Shown one piece after another: positions 16,382 through 24,508 of a DNA stretch of 64,000 nucleotides. The notes below the pieces were generated by a model. The model was not told the DNA's origin, did no database searches, and saw nothing but the letters and a program-made list of their open reading frames with translations. The stretch covers positions 1 through 64,000 of the forward strand of contig NZ_SRUU01000018.1 in the NCBI RefSeq assembly GCF_004791585.1, given 5' to 3'. How positions within the stretch are numbered: position 1 is the stretch's first letter; the number at the start of each line of letters is the position of its first letter. The position numbers were made by a program, and so were the translations under genes. Origin of the DNA: Mesorhizobium sp. M1C.F.Ca.ET.210.01.1.1 (GTDB lineage: Bacteria > Pseudomonadota > Alphaproteobacteria > Rhizobiales > Rhizobiaceae).

Positions 16382-17320
16382 GTGCCCAAATTAACCCGAA
16401 CTCAAACAAGACCCTTGAAATACCCCGTTCACAGGTTCTTACTTGCAGTGGGTGTGGTGGGGCTCTGTCAGCTCGTGCGAATAGTTTCTCTAGTTCTGGC
16501 AGTTGGGTCAATTGTCGCGGCAGCGACATGTCAAGTTGCTGCTCTAGAGTACACTCCTGTGTCCTCCCCAGGTGAGCAGCCAGTCCTTGTGGTCTCCGGT
16601 GAATTTGGCGCCAATGAGCCCCTGAACGCCTTTAGCAACGCGGTTGTGAGCAGCGGGGCCAGGGTAATCGTATTCAACTCCCCCGGCGGCAACGTCGGCA
16701 CTGCAATACAGCTGGGACGCATGATCCGTGCGGCTGGATTGGACACCCTTCAGGTTCGCCAATTGCAATGCGCCTCTGCTTGCTCATTGGCCTTCTTAGG
16801 TGGCGTCCGCCGCGTTGCCGAGACGGGCTCCATTGGCGTCCACAGGGCGTCATTCGATACGAATAGCGGAATGTCCGCCGACGAGGCAGTGGCGCAAATC
16901 CAGGCCGGAACCGCCCAGGTCATGTCCTACATGACGGAAATGGGAGTAGACCCCAAACTCATGCAGGTGGCCTTGAGCTACGATAGGTCCGACATGCGGT
17001 ACCTATCGGCCAGCGAAATGGCCGAACTGCGGGTGACCAATGTAGCAGTGAGCCTACCGCCGGTAGATACGTCCCTGCTGCCGCCGAGGCCCAATACTGC
17101 GCCAAAGAAAAGCACTACATCGCAAGAGACGCAGAACCCAGCGCCGGTCGTCCGTGCCAAGCCGAGCCGTGAACAACGCGAGGCAGCCGATCCAGGACCG
17201 GCGCCGAAATCAAAAACGGCGGCGCGAAAGTCCAGATATCGCACCTGCAGCGGCATTGACGGCACCTTTGAGGTTCCCGCGTCCCAGAGATGTCCGCTGA
17301 GCGGCTACGCGCATTATTGA
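16382..17320 (+). CDS. Periplasmic ClpP/crotonase-fold serine protease-like protein
   Basis: The open frame starts at GTG 16382; GTG 16475 is a plausible alternative because it would place the signal peptide (MRIVSLVLAVGSIVAAAT) at the N-terminus and leave room for divergent promoters. The mature domain has a ClpP-like fold: VIVFNSPGGNVGTAIQLG, then CASACSLAFLGGVRR with the presumed nucleophile Ser, and GSIGVHRASF with the His. This is the arrangement of COG3904-type predicted periplasmic proteases. The C-terminal 80 residues are Pro/Ala/Lys-rich, ending in a short Cys pair (RTCSGIDG, SQRCPLSG). Substrates are unknown. It belongs to the A/T-rich island. Confidence 0.75.
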   Translation: MPKLTRTQTRPLKYPVHRFLLAVGVVGLCQLVRIVSLVLAVGSIVAAATCQVAALEYTPVSSPGEQPVLVVSGEFGANEPLNAFSNAVVSSGARVIVFNSPGGNVGTAIQLGRMIRAAGLDTLQVRQLQCASACSLAFLGGVRRVAETGSIGVHRASFDTNSGMSADEAVAQIQAGTAQVMSYMTEMGVDPKLMQVALSYDRSDMRYLSASEMAELRVTNVAVSLPPVDTSLLPPRPNTAPKKSTTSQETQNPAPVVRAKPSREQREAADPGPAPKSKTAARKSRYRTCSGIDGTFEVPASQRCPLSGYAHY

Positions 17321-17513
17321 TGGGCATTCGACAGCAGGGGACCTGCGACCAAAATTGCAAGAAATCTGTGTCGGCATTTCCGTATAGGACAAGAGCCGAT
17401 TTCCCCCCGTGGCCCTCAGAGAAACTCGTCGGCCCTATCCCGCAATACTAACGGACGGGAACGAGCCCCGTTGCATCGTACTCCTCGTACAATCTGCAAA
17501 ATAGAAGCTTTAT

Positions 17514-17531
17514 CTGGCACAAGCTCTGATC
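17514..17531 (+). repeat. Right copy of 18-bp direct repeat (att-like)
   Basis: Exact copy of 13315-13332. Here the upstream frame would read LQNRSFIWHKL then stop, so only the WHKL end of a DUF2147 gene is kept. The 8 bases ATCTGCAA a little further upstream are also shared with the left side, at slightly different spacing. Confidence 0.65.
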
Positions 17532-17550
17532 GGGCTCAAATGATGGGATG

Positions 17551-17573
17551 AACGGGGCCCGCGCGGCCCCGTT
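17551..17573 (+). terminator. Intrinsic terminator, relative of the one at 13354
   Basis: Stem AACGGGGCC (17551-17559) and GGCCCCGTT (17565-17573), loop CGCGC, followed by TTCTTTT. The stem core equals that after the DUF2147 gene, though no complete gene now ends just upstream. Confidence 0.8.
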
Positions 17574-17583
17574 TTCTTTTCGA

Positions 17584-17708
17584 GCGCCCGTTCGGGCGCG
17601 TCGCCGGCCAAGCCGTTCCGGCAGCTAAAGCTCCTCGCGCGATGACCAGCTTTAGCGCCTTGTTCCTTACGCACGGTCGCTCTCCCAAAAGCGTCGCGCA
17701 CTTTTGGG
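17584..17708. other. Cluster of three inverted repeats, possible structured RNA
   Basis: Three successive perfect dyads: GCGCCCG/CGGGCGC (17584-17590, 17593-17599), GCTAAAGCT/AGCTTTAGC (17624-17632, 17648-17656) and CCCAAAAG/CTTTTGGG (17684-17691, 17701-17708). Such density in 125 bases suggests a structured transcript or stacked terminators; no known RNA family was recognised. Confidence 0.4.
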
Positions 17709-17826
17709 CGACGTGCGCCAGCCGGACCAAAATCCGTGTCAATCAATTTGAACGGCAGATGAATACCGGTCTCAGAACCGGTTCAGAGGCATTCGGGCAT
17801 CCTCCTCACCATTGAAGGAGAGACCA

Positions 17827-17979
17827 ATGCTTGTCCGCCGCTTCACCATCGTCTGCCTGCTGATGAGCCTGTTCGGCATGTTCTTCGCCATCCTGGTGGC
17901 GGAGGCCGGCCGCCCTGCCCGCTCATCGGGAATGGCTGACACCTGCCGGCTGGACTGCATGAACCATTTCGACCGCTGA
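17827..17979 (+). CDS. Small membrane peptide (50 residues)
   Basis: ATG 17827 is preceded by AAGGAGAGA with good spacing. The peptide reads MLVRRFTIVCLLMSLFGMFF, AILVAEAGRP, then a polar tail with two cysteines (DTCRLDCMNHFDR). One hydrophobic segment after a basic start indicates either a membrane anchor or an exported peptide. No family is known to me. It is followed 32 bases later by a second small hydrophobic gene on the same strand. Confidence 0.6.
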   Translation: MLVRRFTIVCLLMSLFGMFFAILVAEAGRPARSSGMADTCRLDCMNHFDR

Positions 17980-18011
17980 ACCGACCAATACTCGAAACGG
18001 GAACGACCACC

Positions 18012-18206
18012 ATGAACCGCATCGCCACCACCACCCTCAAGACCCTTCGGCTCCTGCCGCGGGCGGTGCTCATCCTGATGCTGCTTGCCGCCCCGGTGCT
18101 GGCGGTGCCGATGATGCGCGCCGACACCGGCTCGATCATCGAGGCGCCGACGCCGAAGAAGGCGGGCATCGGCTTTGTGCTGCTCGTCAGCCTGCAGCGC
18201 GGCTGA
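18012..18206 (+). CDS. Small membrane protein (64 residues)
   Basis: Reads MNRIATTTLKTLRLLPRAVL, then a hydrophobic ILMLLAAPVLAVPMM segment and a short tail with a second weakly hydrophobic stretch (GIGFVLLVSLQRG). It lies 32 bases after the 50-residue peptide gene and 85 before amn, all on the plus strand. The upstream region has a modest AACGGGAACGA purine stretch. Function unknown; pairing with the previous small gene suggests a two-gene unit. Confidence 0.5.
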   Translation: MNRIATTTLKTLRLLPRAVLILMLLAAPVLAVPMMRADTGSIIEAPTPKKAGIGFVLLVSLQRG

Positions 18207-18291
18207 CACGGTCGAAGAAAAATACAACGCAAGGCGGGCTTCGCGCCCGCCTCCCCCTCCCAAGCGCTCCTCCAAATCCCTATATTGGGCC

Positions 18292-19794
18292 ATGGAAAAG
18301 CGAATCTACCCACAAGCCATCGAATCGGTCGTCATGCCGGAGCCTTTCGGCAGGCAGAGCTTCCACGACGCCAAAAAAGCGGTCGCGACGCTGCAGATGC
18401 TCTACGACCGCAACACCAAGTTCCTGCGCGACTCCTTCGCCAAGCTTGCCGCAGGCGGCGACGAGAGCAAGCGCTACCGCGCCTTCTACCCGCAGATCGG
18501 CGTCACCACGACCTCGTTCACCCAGATCGACTCGCGCCAGGCCTACGGCCATATGCCGACGCCCGGGCACTTCGCCACCACCATCACCCAGCCGCAGCTG
18601 TTCGAGAACTATCTCGTCGAGCAGCTGCGGCTCATCATGCGCAATCACGGCGTGCAGGTGACGGTGTCGGAATCGACGACGCCGATCCCGCTGCATTTCG
18701 CCTTCCTGGAAGGCACCTATGTCGACGGGACGGCCGCCGAGCGCATCAAGCGGCCGATCCGCGACCTGTTCGACGTGCCGGACCTCGACGGCACCGACGA
18801 CCAGATCGCCAACGGCACCTTCGAAGTCGCGTTCGGCGAGCCAAGGCCGCTGGCGCCGTTCACCGCGCAGCGCATCGACTATTCGCTGCACCGCATGTCG
18901 CATTACACGGCGACCAGCCCGCAGCATTTCCAGAATTTCGTGCTGTTCACCAACTACCAGTTCTATATCGACGAGTTCGTCGCCCGGGCCCGCGACCTGA
19001 TGGAGAAGGGCGGAGGCGGCTACACCGAATTCATCGAACCGGGCAATGTGGTGACAAAGGCGGGAGCCAATGCGGCGAGTGAAGGCACGCCGCCTGCGCG
19101 CCTGCCGCAGATGCCCGCCTATCACCTGAAGAAGCCCGGCCACGGCGGCATCACCATGGTCAATATCGGCGTCGGCCCCTCCAACGCCAAGACCATCACC
19201 GACCATATCGCGGTGCTGAGGCCGCATGCCTGGGTGATGCTCGGCCACTGCGCGGGCCTGCGCAACACGCAGGCGCTGGGCGACTATGTGCTGGCGCATG
19301 CCTATGTGCGCGAGGACCATGTGCTGGACGACGACCTGCCGGTCTGGGTGCCGATCCCGCCGCTGGCCGAGATCCAGGTGGCGCTGCAGGAAGCGGTCGC
19401 CGAAGTGACCGGACTTTCCGGCTATGACCTCAAGCGCATCATGCGCACCGGCACCGTCGCCACCATCGACAACCGCAACTGGGAACTGCGCGACCAGCGC
19501 GGACCGGTGCAGCGCCTGTCGCAGTCCCGCGCCATCGCGCTCGACATGGAATCGGCGACGATCGCGGCCAACGGCTTCCGCTTCCGCGTGCCTTACGGCA
19601 CGCTCCTCTGTGTCTCCGACAAGCCGCTGCATGGCGAGTTGAAGCTGCCCGGCATGGCGACCGAGTTCTACAAGCGGCAGGTGGCCCAGCATCTCACCAT
19701 CGGCATCAGGGCGATGGAGAAGCTGGCCGATATGCCGATGGAACGACTGCACTCGCGCAAGCTGAGAAGTTTTTCCGAAACGGCCTTCCAGTAG
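18292..19794 (+). CDS. amn: AMP nucleosidase
   Basis: 500 residues from ATG 18292, a normal length for bacterial AMP nucleosidase. The N-terminal regulatory domain covers about the first 190 residues (with RYRAFYPQIGV and GHMPTPGHFATTITQP). The catalytic nucleoside-phosphorylase fold follows, with GHGGITMVNIGVGPSNAKTI split around residue 285, HAWVMLGHCAGLR, and the acid AIALDMESATIAANG near the C-terminus. It hydrolyses AMP to adenine and ribose 5-phosphate and is usually activated by ATP and inhibited by phosphate, balancing the adenylate pool. The longer upstream frame lacks a ribosome site. Confidence 0.95.
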   Translation: MEKRIYPQAIESVVMPEPFGRQSFHDAKKAVATLQMLYDRNTKFLRDSFAKLAAGGDESKRYRAFYPQIGVTTTSFTQIDSRQAYGHMPTPGHFATTITQPQLFENYLVEQLRLIMRNHGVQVTVSESTTPIPLHFAFLEGTYVDGTAAERIKRPIRDLFDVPDLDGTDDQIANGTFEVAFGEPRPLAPFTAQRIDYSLHRMSHYTATSPQHFQNFVLFTNYQFYIDEFVARARDLMEKGGGGYTEFIEPGNVVTKAGANAASEGTPPARLPQMPAYHLKKPGHGGITMVNIGVGPSNAKTITDHIAVLRPHAWVMLGHCAGLRNTQALGDYVLAHAYVREDHVLDDDLPVWVPIPPLAEIQVALQEAVAEVTGLSGYDLKRIMRTGTVATIDNRNWELRDQRGPVQRLSQSRAIALDMESATIAANGFRFRVPYGTLLCVSDKPLHGELKLPGMATEFYKRQVAQHLTIGIRAMEKLADMPMERLHSRKLRSFSETAFQ

Positions 19795-19902
19795 CGGCCC
19801 GTCAGGAAACTGCGAGGCAATTCGCCGTCTTGCTAGGGCCGCAATTTGGCCGATAAGCAGGCCGAGCAAATTGCCAGCGGCATTCGGCAGACCACGACTG
19901 AC

Positions 19903-20940
19903 ATGACAACAGGCGGCGCGCGCTCGAACATGATGGCTGGGGTGGCATTCCTGGCGATGGTGGCACTCTCGGCCTGGCTGCTGGCCGGGTTCCTCGGCGC
20001 GTTGCATCCGGCGCTCGATTCATTCTCGCATTTTCGCATTCATCTGAGCGTGCTTACGGCGCTGCTGGCGCTATCTCTGCTGGCCGGCTCCTACCGGCTG
20101 CAGGCGGCAGCGGCGCTGCTCTTCGCCATCGCCTGCTTCGCCACGACGACAAGCGCGCTGCCCCGGCTGTGGCCGCAGCAGGCGGTCGCCAGGCCTGCCG
20201 ACCGGATCGTCTACAGCCTGCTGCAGATGAACCTGCGCTTCGATAATCCGACGCCGAAAAAGGTGCTGTCGCTGATCGCCCGGACCAACCCCGATGTGAT
20301 CACCCTCGACGAGGTGTCGGGGATGTGGACGACCGAGCTTGGCTATATCACCAGCGCCTATCCGTACCGGATCCTTTGCCCCTATCCCAACGGCGTATTC
20401 GGCGTTGCGCTGCTGTCGCGGCGGCCCTTCGCCGCCGGCACCGCGCCGCATTGCGAGCCGCGCGGCGCGATGGCGACCGCCACGATCGATTTCGGCGGCA
20501 CCGGCGTCGACGTCGCCGCGATCCATCTGAGCTGGCCCTGGCCGCGCGAGCAATACTGGCAGATCGGCGAACTGACGGAGCCGCTTGCCGCGCTCGGCAA
20601 AACCGCGATCATGGCCGGCGACTGCAACGCCGCACCATGGAGCGCGGCCGTGCAGCGCGTCGCCTCGATCGGCGGACTGACCGTGATGCCGTCGGCCGGG
20701 CCGACCTGGATGCACCGGAAGCTGCCCGACTTCCTGCGGCGCTTCGCCGGCCTGCCGATCGACCAGGTGTTCAGCAAGGGCGGGGTGACCATCCATTCGG
20801 CGACACGGCTGGAGGACGCCGGCTCGGACCATCTGCCGGTGCTGGTCGAGTTCTCGCTGCGGCCTGATGACAGGAGGCCCAAGGACGAGCATGAGACGGC
20901 ACTGGCGTCGAGCGGCTCATCTACCTGGCCACGCGGCTGA
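19903..20940 (+). CDS. Membrane-bound endonuclease/exonuclease/phosphatase family protein
   Basis: Start taken at ATG 19903; an in-frame TTG at 19846 would add 19 residues. About three membrane helices fill residues 10-105 (AGVAFLAMVALSAWLLAGFL, LTALLALSLLAGSYR, AAAALLFAIACFA). The soluble domain has the EEP motifs: LLQMNLRFDN (Asn), DVITLDEVSG (catalytic Glu), AAIHLSWPW, IMAGDCNAAPW (Asp/Asn) and AGSDHLPVLVEF (final Asp-His pair). EEP enzymes cut phosphodiester bonds; membrane-anchored forms usually face the periplasm. A nucleic acid or a lipid head group is possible as substrate. Confidence 0.85.
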   Translation: MTTGGARSNMMAGVAFLAMVALSAWLLAGFLGALHPALDSFSHFRIHLSVLTALLALSLLAGSYRLQAAAALLFAIACFATTTSALPRLWPQQAVARPADRIVYSLLQMNLRFDNPTPKKVLSLIARTNPDVITLDEVSGMWTTELGYITSAYPYRILCPYPNGVFGVALLSRRPFAAGTAPHCEPRGAMATATIDFGGTGVDVAAIHLSWPWPREQYWQIGELTEPLAALGKTAIMAGDCNAAPWSAAVQRVASIGGLTVMPSAGPTWMHRKLPDFLRRFAGLPIDQVFSKGGVTIHSATRLEDAGSDHLPVLVEFSLRPDDRRPKDEHETALASSGSSTWPRG

Positions 20941-21073
20941 ACTGGCTTCGAGCCAATCCCACAAGACAATGTGCCGCAGTTCTCGGACCTGAACGCCGAG
21001 GGGCCCAATGCGCGCGACGTCGGTGCCTGCGCCCCCTGCAAATAGCACGCGATCAGGTTGAAGGGTTCTGGAC

Positions 21074-21667
21074 CTACGTCCCCATCAAAGCCGCGATCAG
21101 ATGCTCGACATGGCCGCCGTCGCGGTGCTCGCGGGCATCGAAAGCATTCTGCCTGGCTTCGTATTCGGCATAGGTGGCCTGGATGCGCTGGCGCGCCTCG
21201 CGGCGCGCCTTGTAGCAATAGGGGTCGCCGGCAACGCGCAGGCCGACAATCGACCGCTCGGTGGCGCGCATCATTTCCCTGGCGATGCGGCCATGGGTTT
21301 GTTCATGGGCGCGCACGCCGGCGAAGAACCGGTTCCAGCGCGTTTTCAGCGCTGGCGTCGCCGGCGAAGCGACGCGCGGAAAGGTGTAGAAGAGATTGAG
21401 CGTGCCGTTTGCCTGCTTGAGCCGGCAGGCGCCCTTGTCCTGGATGACACCGAGCTCCCAGTCGACCGTGTAGGCGGTCTGGGCGATGGCATGCGTCATG
21501 AAGCCATGCTTGGGGCCTCTGCTGTCCATGGCTGCGACCAGCGCCGCGCCGGAATTGCCTGCAATGTCATAGCTGCGTGTCTGGACCAGCACCCTCGTGC
21601 CGGCCAAGGCTTGCGGCGCACACAGGGCGCCAATCGTGATGAGGCATGTCAGAACCGCCACGCGCAT
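21074..21667 (-). CDS. DUF922 predicted secreted metalloprotease-like protein
   Basis: ATG 21667 is preferred over ATG 21673 because GGGAGAG then has usable spacing. The roughly 197-residue protein has a signal peptide (MRVAVLTCLITIGALCAPQALA) and a DUF922 domain with QTAYTVDWELG and the metal-binding-like RAHEQTHGRIA (HExxH type) near residue 130. The family is described as a predicted Zn-dependent secreted protease. Four cysteines outside the signal are few enough for disulfides (KGACRL, DPYCYK). It is downstream of and convergent with the EEP gene, with no terminator evident. Confidence 0.85.
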   Translation of the reverse strand: MRVAVLTCLITIGALCAPQALAGTRVLVQTRSYDIAGNSGAALVAAMDSRGPKHGFMTHAIAQTAYTVDWELGVIQDKGACRLKQANGTLNLFYTFPRVASPATPALKTRWNRFFAGVRAHEQTHGRIAREMMRATERSIVGLRVAGDPYCYKARREARQRIQATYAEYEARQNAFDAREHRDGGHVEHLIAALMGT

Positions 21668-21734
21668 GGCCATCTCTCCCTAGCCGCGGATAAGGGAACC
21701 ACAAGCCCGGCATGGTTTCAATATTTCTACTGTC

Positions 21735-21921
21735 TCACATGTCGTGATGGACCCAGCCTTCGCCGACTTTCTCTTTGGACGGCGGTCGAGACGGCCCGGT
21801 CTGAATCGTCGCTCACATGCCCTGATAGACCGGGCCTTCGCCGGCTTTCTCTTGGGCGGCGGTCGAGACGGCCCGGTCGGGACGTCGCTCACATGCTCTG
21901 ATACACCGGGCCTTCGCCGCC
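21735..21921 (-). repeat. Tandem partial duplication of the ETF-QO gene 3' end
   Basis: Three consecutive related units: 21735-21812 (78 bp), 21813-21888 (76 bp) and the true gene end from 21889 to about 21921. Each begins TCACATG on the plus strand. On the minus strand, units 3, 2 and 1 end in VYQSM-stop, VYQGM-stop and VHHDM-stop respectively. Divergence rises away from the gene, implying old stepwise duplication. Confidence 0.8.
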
Positions 21922-23568
21922 TTGTGGGGGCACCCAGTTGATGTTCTGGTTCGGGTCCTTGATGTCGCAGGTCTTGCAGTGGACGCAGTTCTGCGCGTTG
22001 ATGACGAAGCGCACATCCTTGGCGGAAGGATCGGCTGCCGCATTGCCGTCCTTGTCGACCCATTCATAGACGCCGGCCGGGCAGTAGCGCGTCGAAGGTC
22101 CGGCGAAGACATCGTGCTCGGAACGCTGCTGCAGCGCCGCGTCGCCGACGATCAAGTGCACCGGCTCGTTCTCCTCGTGATTGGTGTTGGACAAGAACAC
22201 CGAGGAAAGCCGATCGAAGGTGAGCACGCCGTCCGGCTTGGGATAGGCGATCTTCTGATGCTTGGCTGCCGGCTCCAGCGTCGCATAATCGGCCTTGCCG
22301 TGCTTCAGCGTGCCGAAGGGCGAGAAGCCGAACAGCGTGTTCAGCCACATATCCAGCCCGCCGACGGCGACGCCGACGATGGTGCCGAAGCGCGACCACA
22401 GCGGCTTGACGTTGCGAACCTTCTTAAGGTCCTTGCCGATGTCGCTGCCGCGCCAGGCGTCTTCGTAAGCCGCGAGTTCGTCATTGGCGCGGCCCGCGGC
22501 GATGGCGTCCGCAACTTTCTCGGCCGCCAGCATGCCGGACAGCACCGCATTGTGCGAACCCTTGATGCGCGGCACGTTGACGAAGCCGGCCGCGCAACCC
22601 ATCAGCGCGCCGCCCGGGAACGAAAGCTTCGGCACCGACTGCCAGCCGCCCTCGGTGATGGCGCGCGCGCCATAGCCGATCCGCTTGGCGCCTTCGAAAG
22701 TGCCCTTGATCGCCGGATGCGTCTTGAAGCGCTGGAACTCCTCGAAGGGCGACAGCCAAGGGTTCTTGTAGTTGAGGTGGACGACGAAGCCGACCGCCAC
22801 CTGGTTGTCCTCCAGATGATAGAGGAAGGAGCCGCCGCCGGTCTTCATATCGAGCGGCCAGCCGAAGGAGTGCTGCACCAGCCCCGGCTTGTGGTTCTCC
22901 GGCTTGACCTGCCACAGTTCCTTGAGGCCGATGCCGAACTTGCCCGGCTCGCGGCCATCGGCAAGCCTGTATTTCGCGATCAGCTGCTTGGCCAAAGAGC
23001 CGCGCGCGCCTTCGCCGATCAGCACATATTTGCCCATCAGCGCCATGCCGGGCGCGTAGGCCGGACCATGCGTTCCGTCCTTCTCGACGCCCATGTCGCC
23101 GGTGATGACGCCGGTGACGGCGCCCGCATCATTGTAGACGAGGCTGGCGGCGGCAAAGCCCGGATAGATCTCGACGCCCAGGGCCTCGGCCTTGGTCGCC
23201 AGCCAGCGGCAGACATTGCCGAGCGAGACGATGAAGTTGCCGTGATTGTTCATCAGCGGCGGCATCAGGAAGTTGGGCAGCCGGAACGAGCCTGCGGGAC
23301 CCAGCACCAGGAAATGATCATCGGTGACGGGCGTTTTGAACGGATGGCCTTCCTCCTCACGCCAGCCGGGCAGCAGGCGGTCGATGCCGATCGGATCGAC
23401 GACGGCGCCGGAGAGGATGTGGGCGCCGACCTCGCCACCCTTTTCCAGCACCACGACGGACAGATCGGGGTTGAGCTGCTTCAGACGGATGGCCGCGGCA
23501 AGGCCGGCCGGACCGGCGCCGACGATCACCACGTCGAATTCCATGCTCTCGCGTTCGATCTCGCTCAT
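21889..23568 (-). CDS. Electron transfer flavoprotein-ubiquinone oxidoreductase
   Basis: Start ATG 23568 has GAGGGG a few bases upstream. The 559-residue protein has the FAD-binding dinucleotide fold VVIVGAGPAGLAAAIRLKQ, EKGGEVGAHILSGAV, the ubiquinone/FAD domain with GEGARGSLAKQL, and the C-terminal 4Fe-4S region CPAGVYEW ... NCVHCKTCDIKDP with four Cys. It passes electrons from ETF, reduced by acyl-CoA and sarcosine-type dehydrogenases, into the quinone pool at the membrane. Isovaleryl-CoA dehydrogenase and the GcvT-fused dehydrogenase in this window are both potential ETF donors. The gene's end is partly duplicated downstream. Confidence 0.96.
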   Translation of the reverse strand: MSEIERESMEFDVVIVGAGPAGLAAAIRLKQLNPDLSVVVLEKGGEVGAHILSGAVVDPIGIDRLLPGWREEEGHPFKTPVTDDHFLVLGPAGSFRLPNFLMPPLMNNHGNFIVSLGNVCRWLATKAEALGVEIYPGFAAASLVYNDAGAVTGVITGDMGVEKDGTHGPAYAPGMALMGKYVLIGEGARGSLAKQLIAKYRLADGREPGKFGIGLKELWQVKPENHKPGLVQHSFGWPLDMKTGGGSFLYHLEDNQVAVGFVVHLNYKNPWLSPFEEFQRFKTHPAIKGTFEGAKRIGYGARAITEGGWQSVPKLSFPGGALMGCAAGFVNVPRIKGSHNAVLSGMLAAEKVADAIAAGRANDELAAYEDAWRGSDIGKDLKKVRNVKPLWSRFGTIVGVAVGGLDMWLNTLFGFSPFGTLKHGKADYATLEPAAKHQKIAYPKPDGVLTFDRLSSVFLSNTNHEENEPVHLIVGDAALQQRSEHDVFAGPSTRYCPAGVYEWVDKDGNAAADPSAKDVRFVINAQNCVHCKTCDIKDPNQNINWVPPQGGEGPVYQSM

Positions 23569-23820
23569 CGACCCCTCACTGGCTCGCCATGTTCTCGCAT
23601 TTTGCTGGCTCACGCGTTGCATAGCGCATCAAATCGCGCCGCGAAACCGGCGCTGACGTGACAAAGCCGATTTCGACAAAGAGTCGCGGTTTTCCGGCGA
23701 TGCAAGCCCGTTCGATCGGACCAGGCGAAGCATCCAACAGGGCCAGCCGATTGGAAAGTGCGCCGCCGGCCCCACGTTTTTAATTGTTCGACGGCTTGCT
23801 TATCGGCAATACTTGACCCC

Positions 23821-24459
23821 ATGCGCACTCCCGAGCCATCCGGCTTTTCATCGAAGCGCTTACTCTTCACGCCCGGCGTGCTCTGCCGCGCGGTTCTTCC
23901 ACTCCTCTTCCTGATCGCCCCGGTGCAAGCCGATCCGCAGAAGGTGTGGGCGGCCGGCGCCTACTCCTTTTCCGACGAGCTTGGCGGCTTCCGCATCACC
24001 GGTGCCTCCGGAATCGGCACCAAGGACGATCCGCTGGTCATCACCGAGGAGCTGAACTCGGCGACGCCGGTGACGCTGACCATCCGCGCCAGAAGGCCGA
24101 TCGAAGCCTTCGGCAGGGCGGGCGACGTCGCCAATGGCATCATGTACATGCGCATCGACGTGCTCAACAACAGCGCGCTCCCCTGGGTGGAATTCCAGTT
24201 CGAGCTGCAGGAAATCCTCGACCAGCCGAGCGTGTTCGGCGACGGCCTGTCCTTCGACCAGCGCAACAAGACGCCCGACAACATCATCTCAAGCAACTTC
24301 GCCGATTTCGACCGCCAGTTCGAACCCTATGACCGGCTGCTGTTCAAGAACGGCAAGGTCGACCCGCTGAGGACCGCTACCTTCGAGTTCCTGATCACTG
24401 ACTACACGCCGCGCTGGACGTTTTATCTGGTGCAGGATCCGCGCATACCGACCGGCTGA
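23821..24459 (+). CDS. Secreted hypothetical protein upstream of uracil-DNA glycosylase
   Basis: 212 residues from ATG 23821. Basic start, hydrophobic segment VLCRAVLPLLFLIAPVQA (about 20-37) with cleavage before DPQKV. The mature part is beta-rich with no cysteines (GGFRITGASGIGTKDDPLVI, PWVEFQFELQEIL, TPRWTFYLVQDPR). I recognise it as a conserved Rhizobiales protein but not by family name. It ends 49 bases before the glycosylase gene on the same strand; this may be incidental, since a periplasmic protein has no obvious link with DNA repair. Confidence 0.65.
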   Translation: MRTPEPSGFSSKRLLFTPGVLCRAVLPLLFLIAPVQADPQKVWAAGAYSFSDELGGFRITGASGIGTKDDPLVITEELNSATPVTLTIRARRPIEAFGRAGDVANGIMYMRIDVLNNSALPWVEFQFELQEILDQPSVFGDGLSFDQRNKTPDNIISSNFADFDRQFEPYDRLLFKNGKVDPLRTATFEFLITDYTPRWTFYLVQDPRIPTG

Positions 24460-24508
24460 TCGACCGCTCCAACTTGCAAAATGCCGCCGCGCGGACGATG
24501 GTGGCGCC

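Larger units (their letters stand above)
17321..17826. other. Long intergenic region with repeat, terminator and several hairpins
   Basis: 506 bases without a supported gene. It contains the right copy of the 18-bp direct repeat, a terminator, three further inverted repeats between 17584 and 17708, and finally the AAGGAGAGA ribosome site of the small gene at 17827. Short frames here are unconvincing. Confidence 0.65.
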
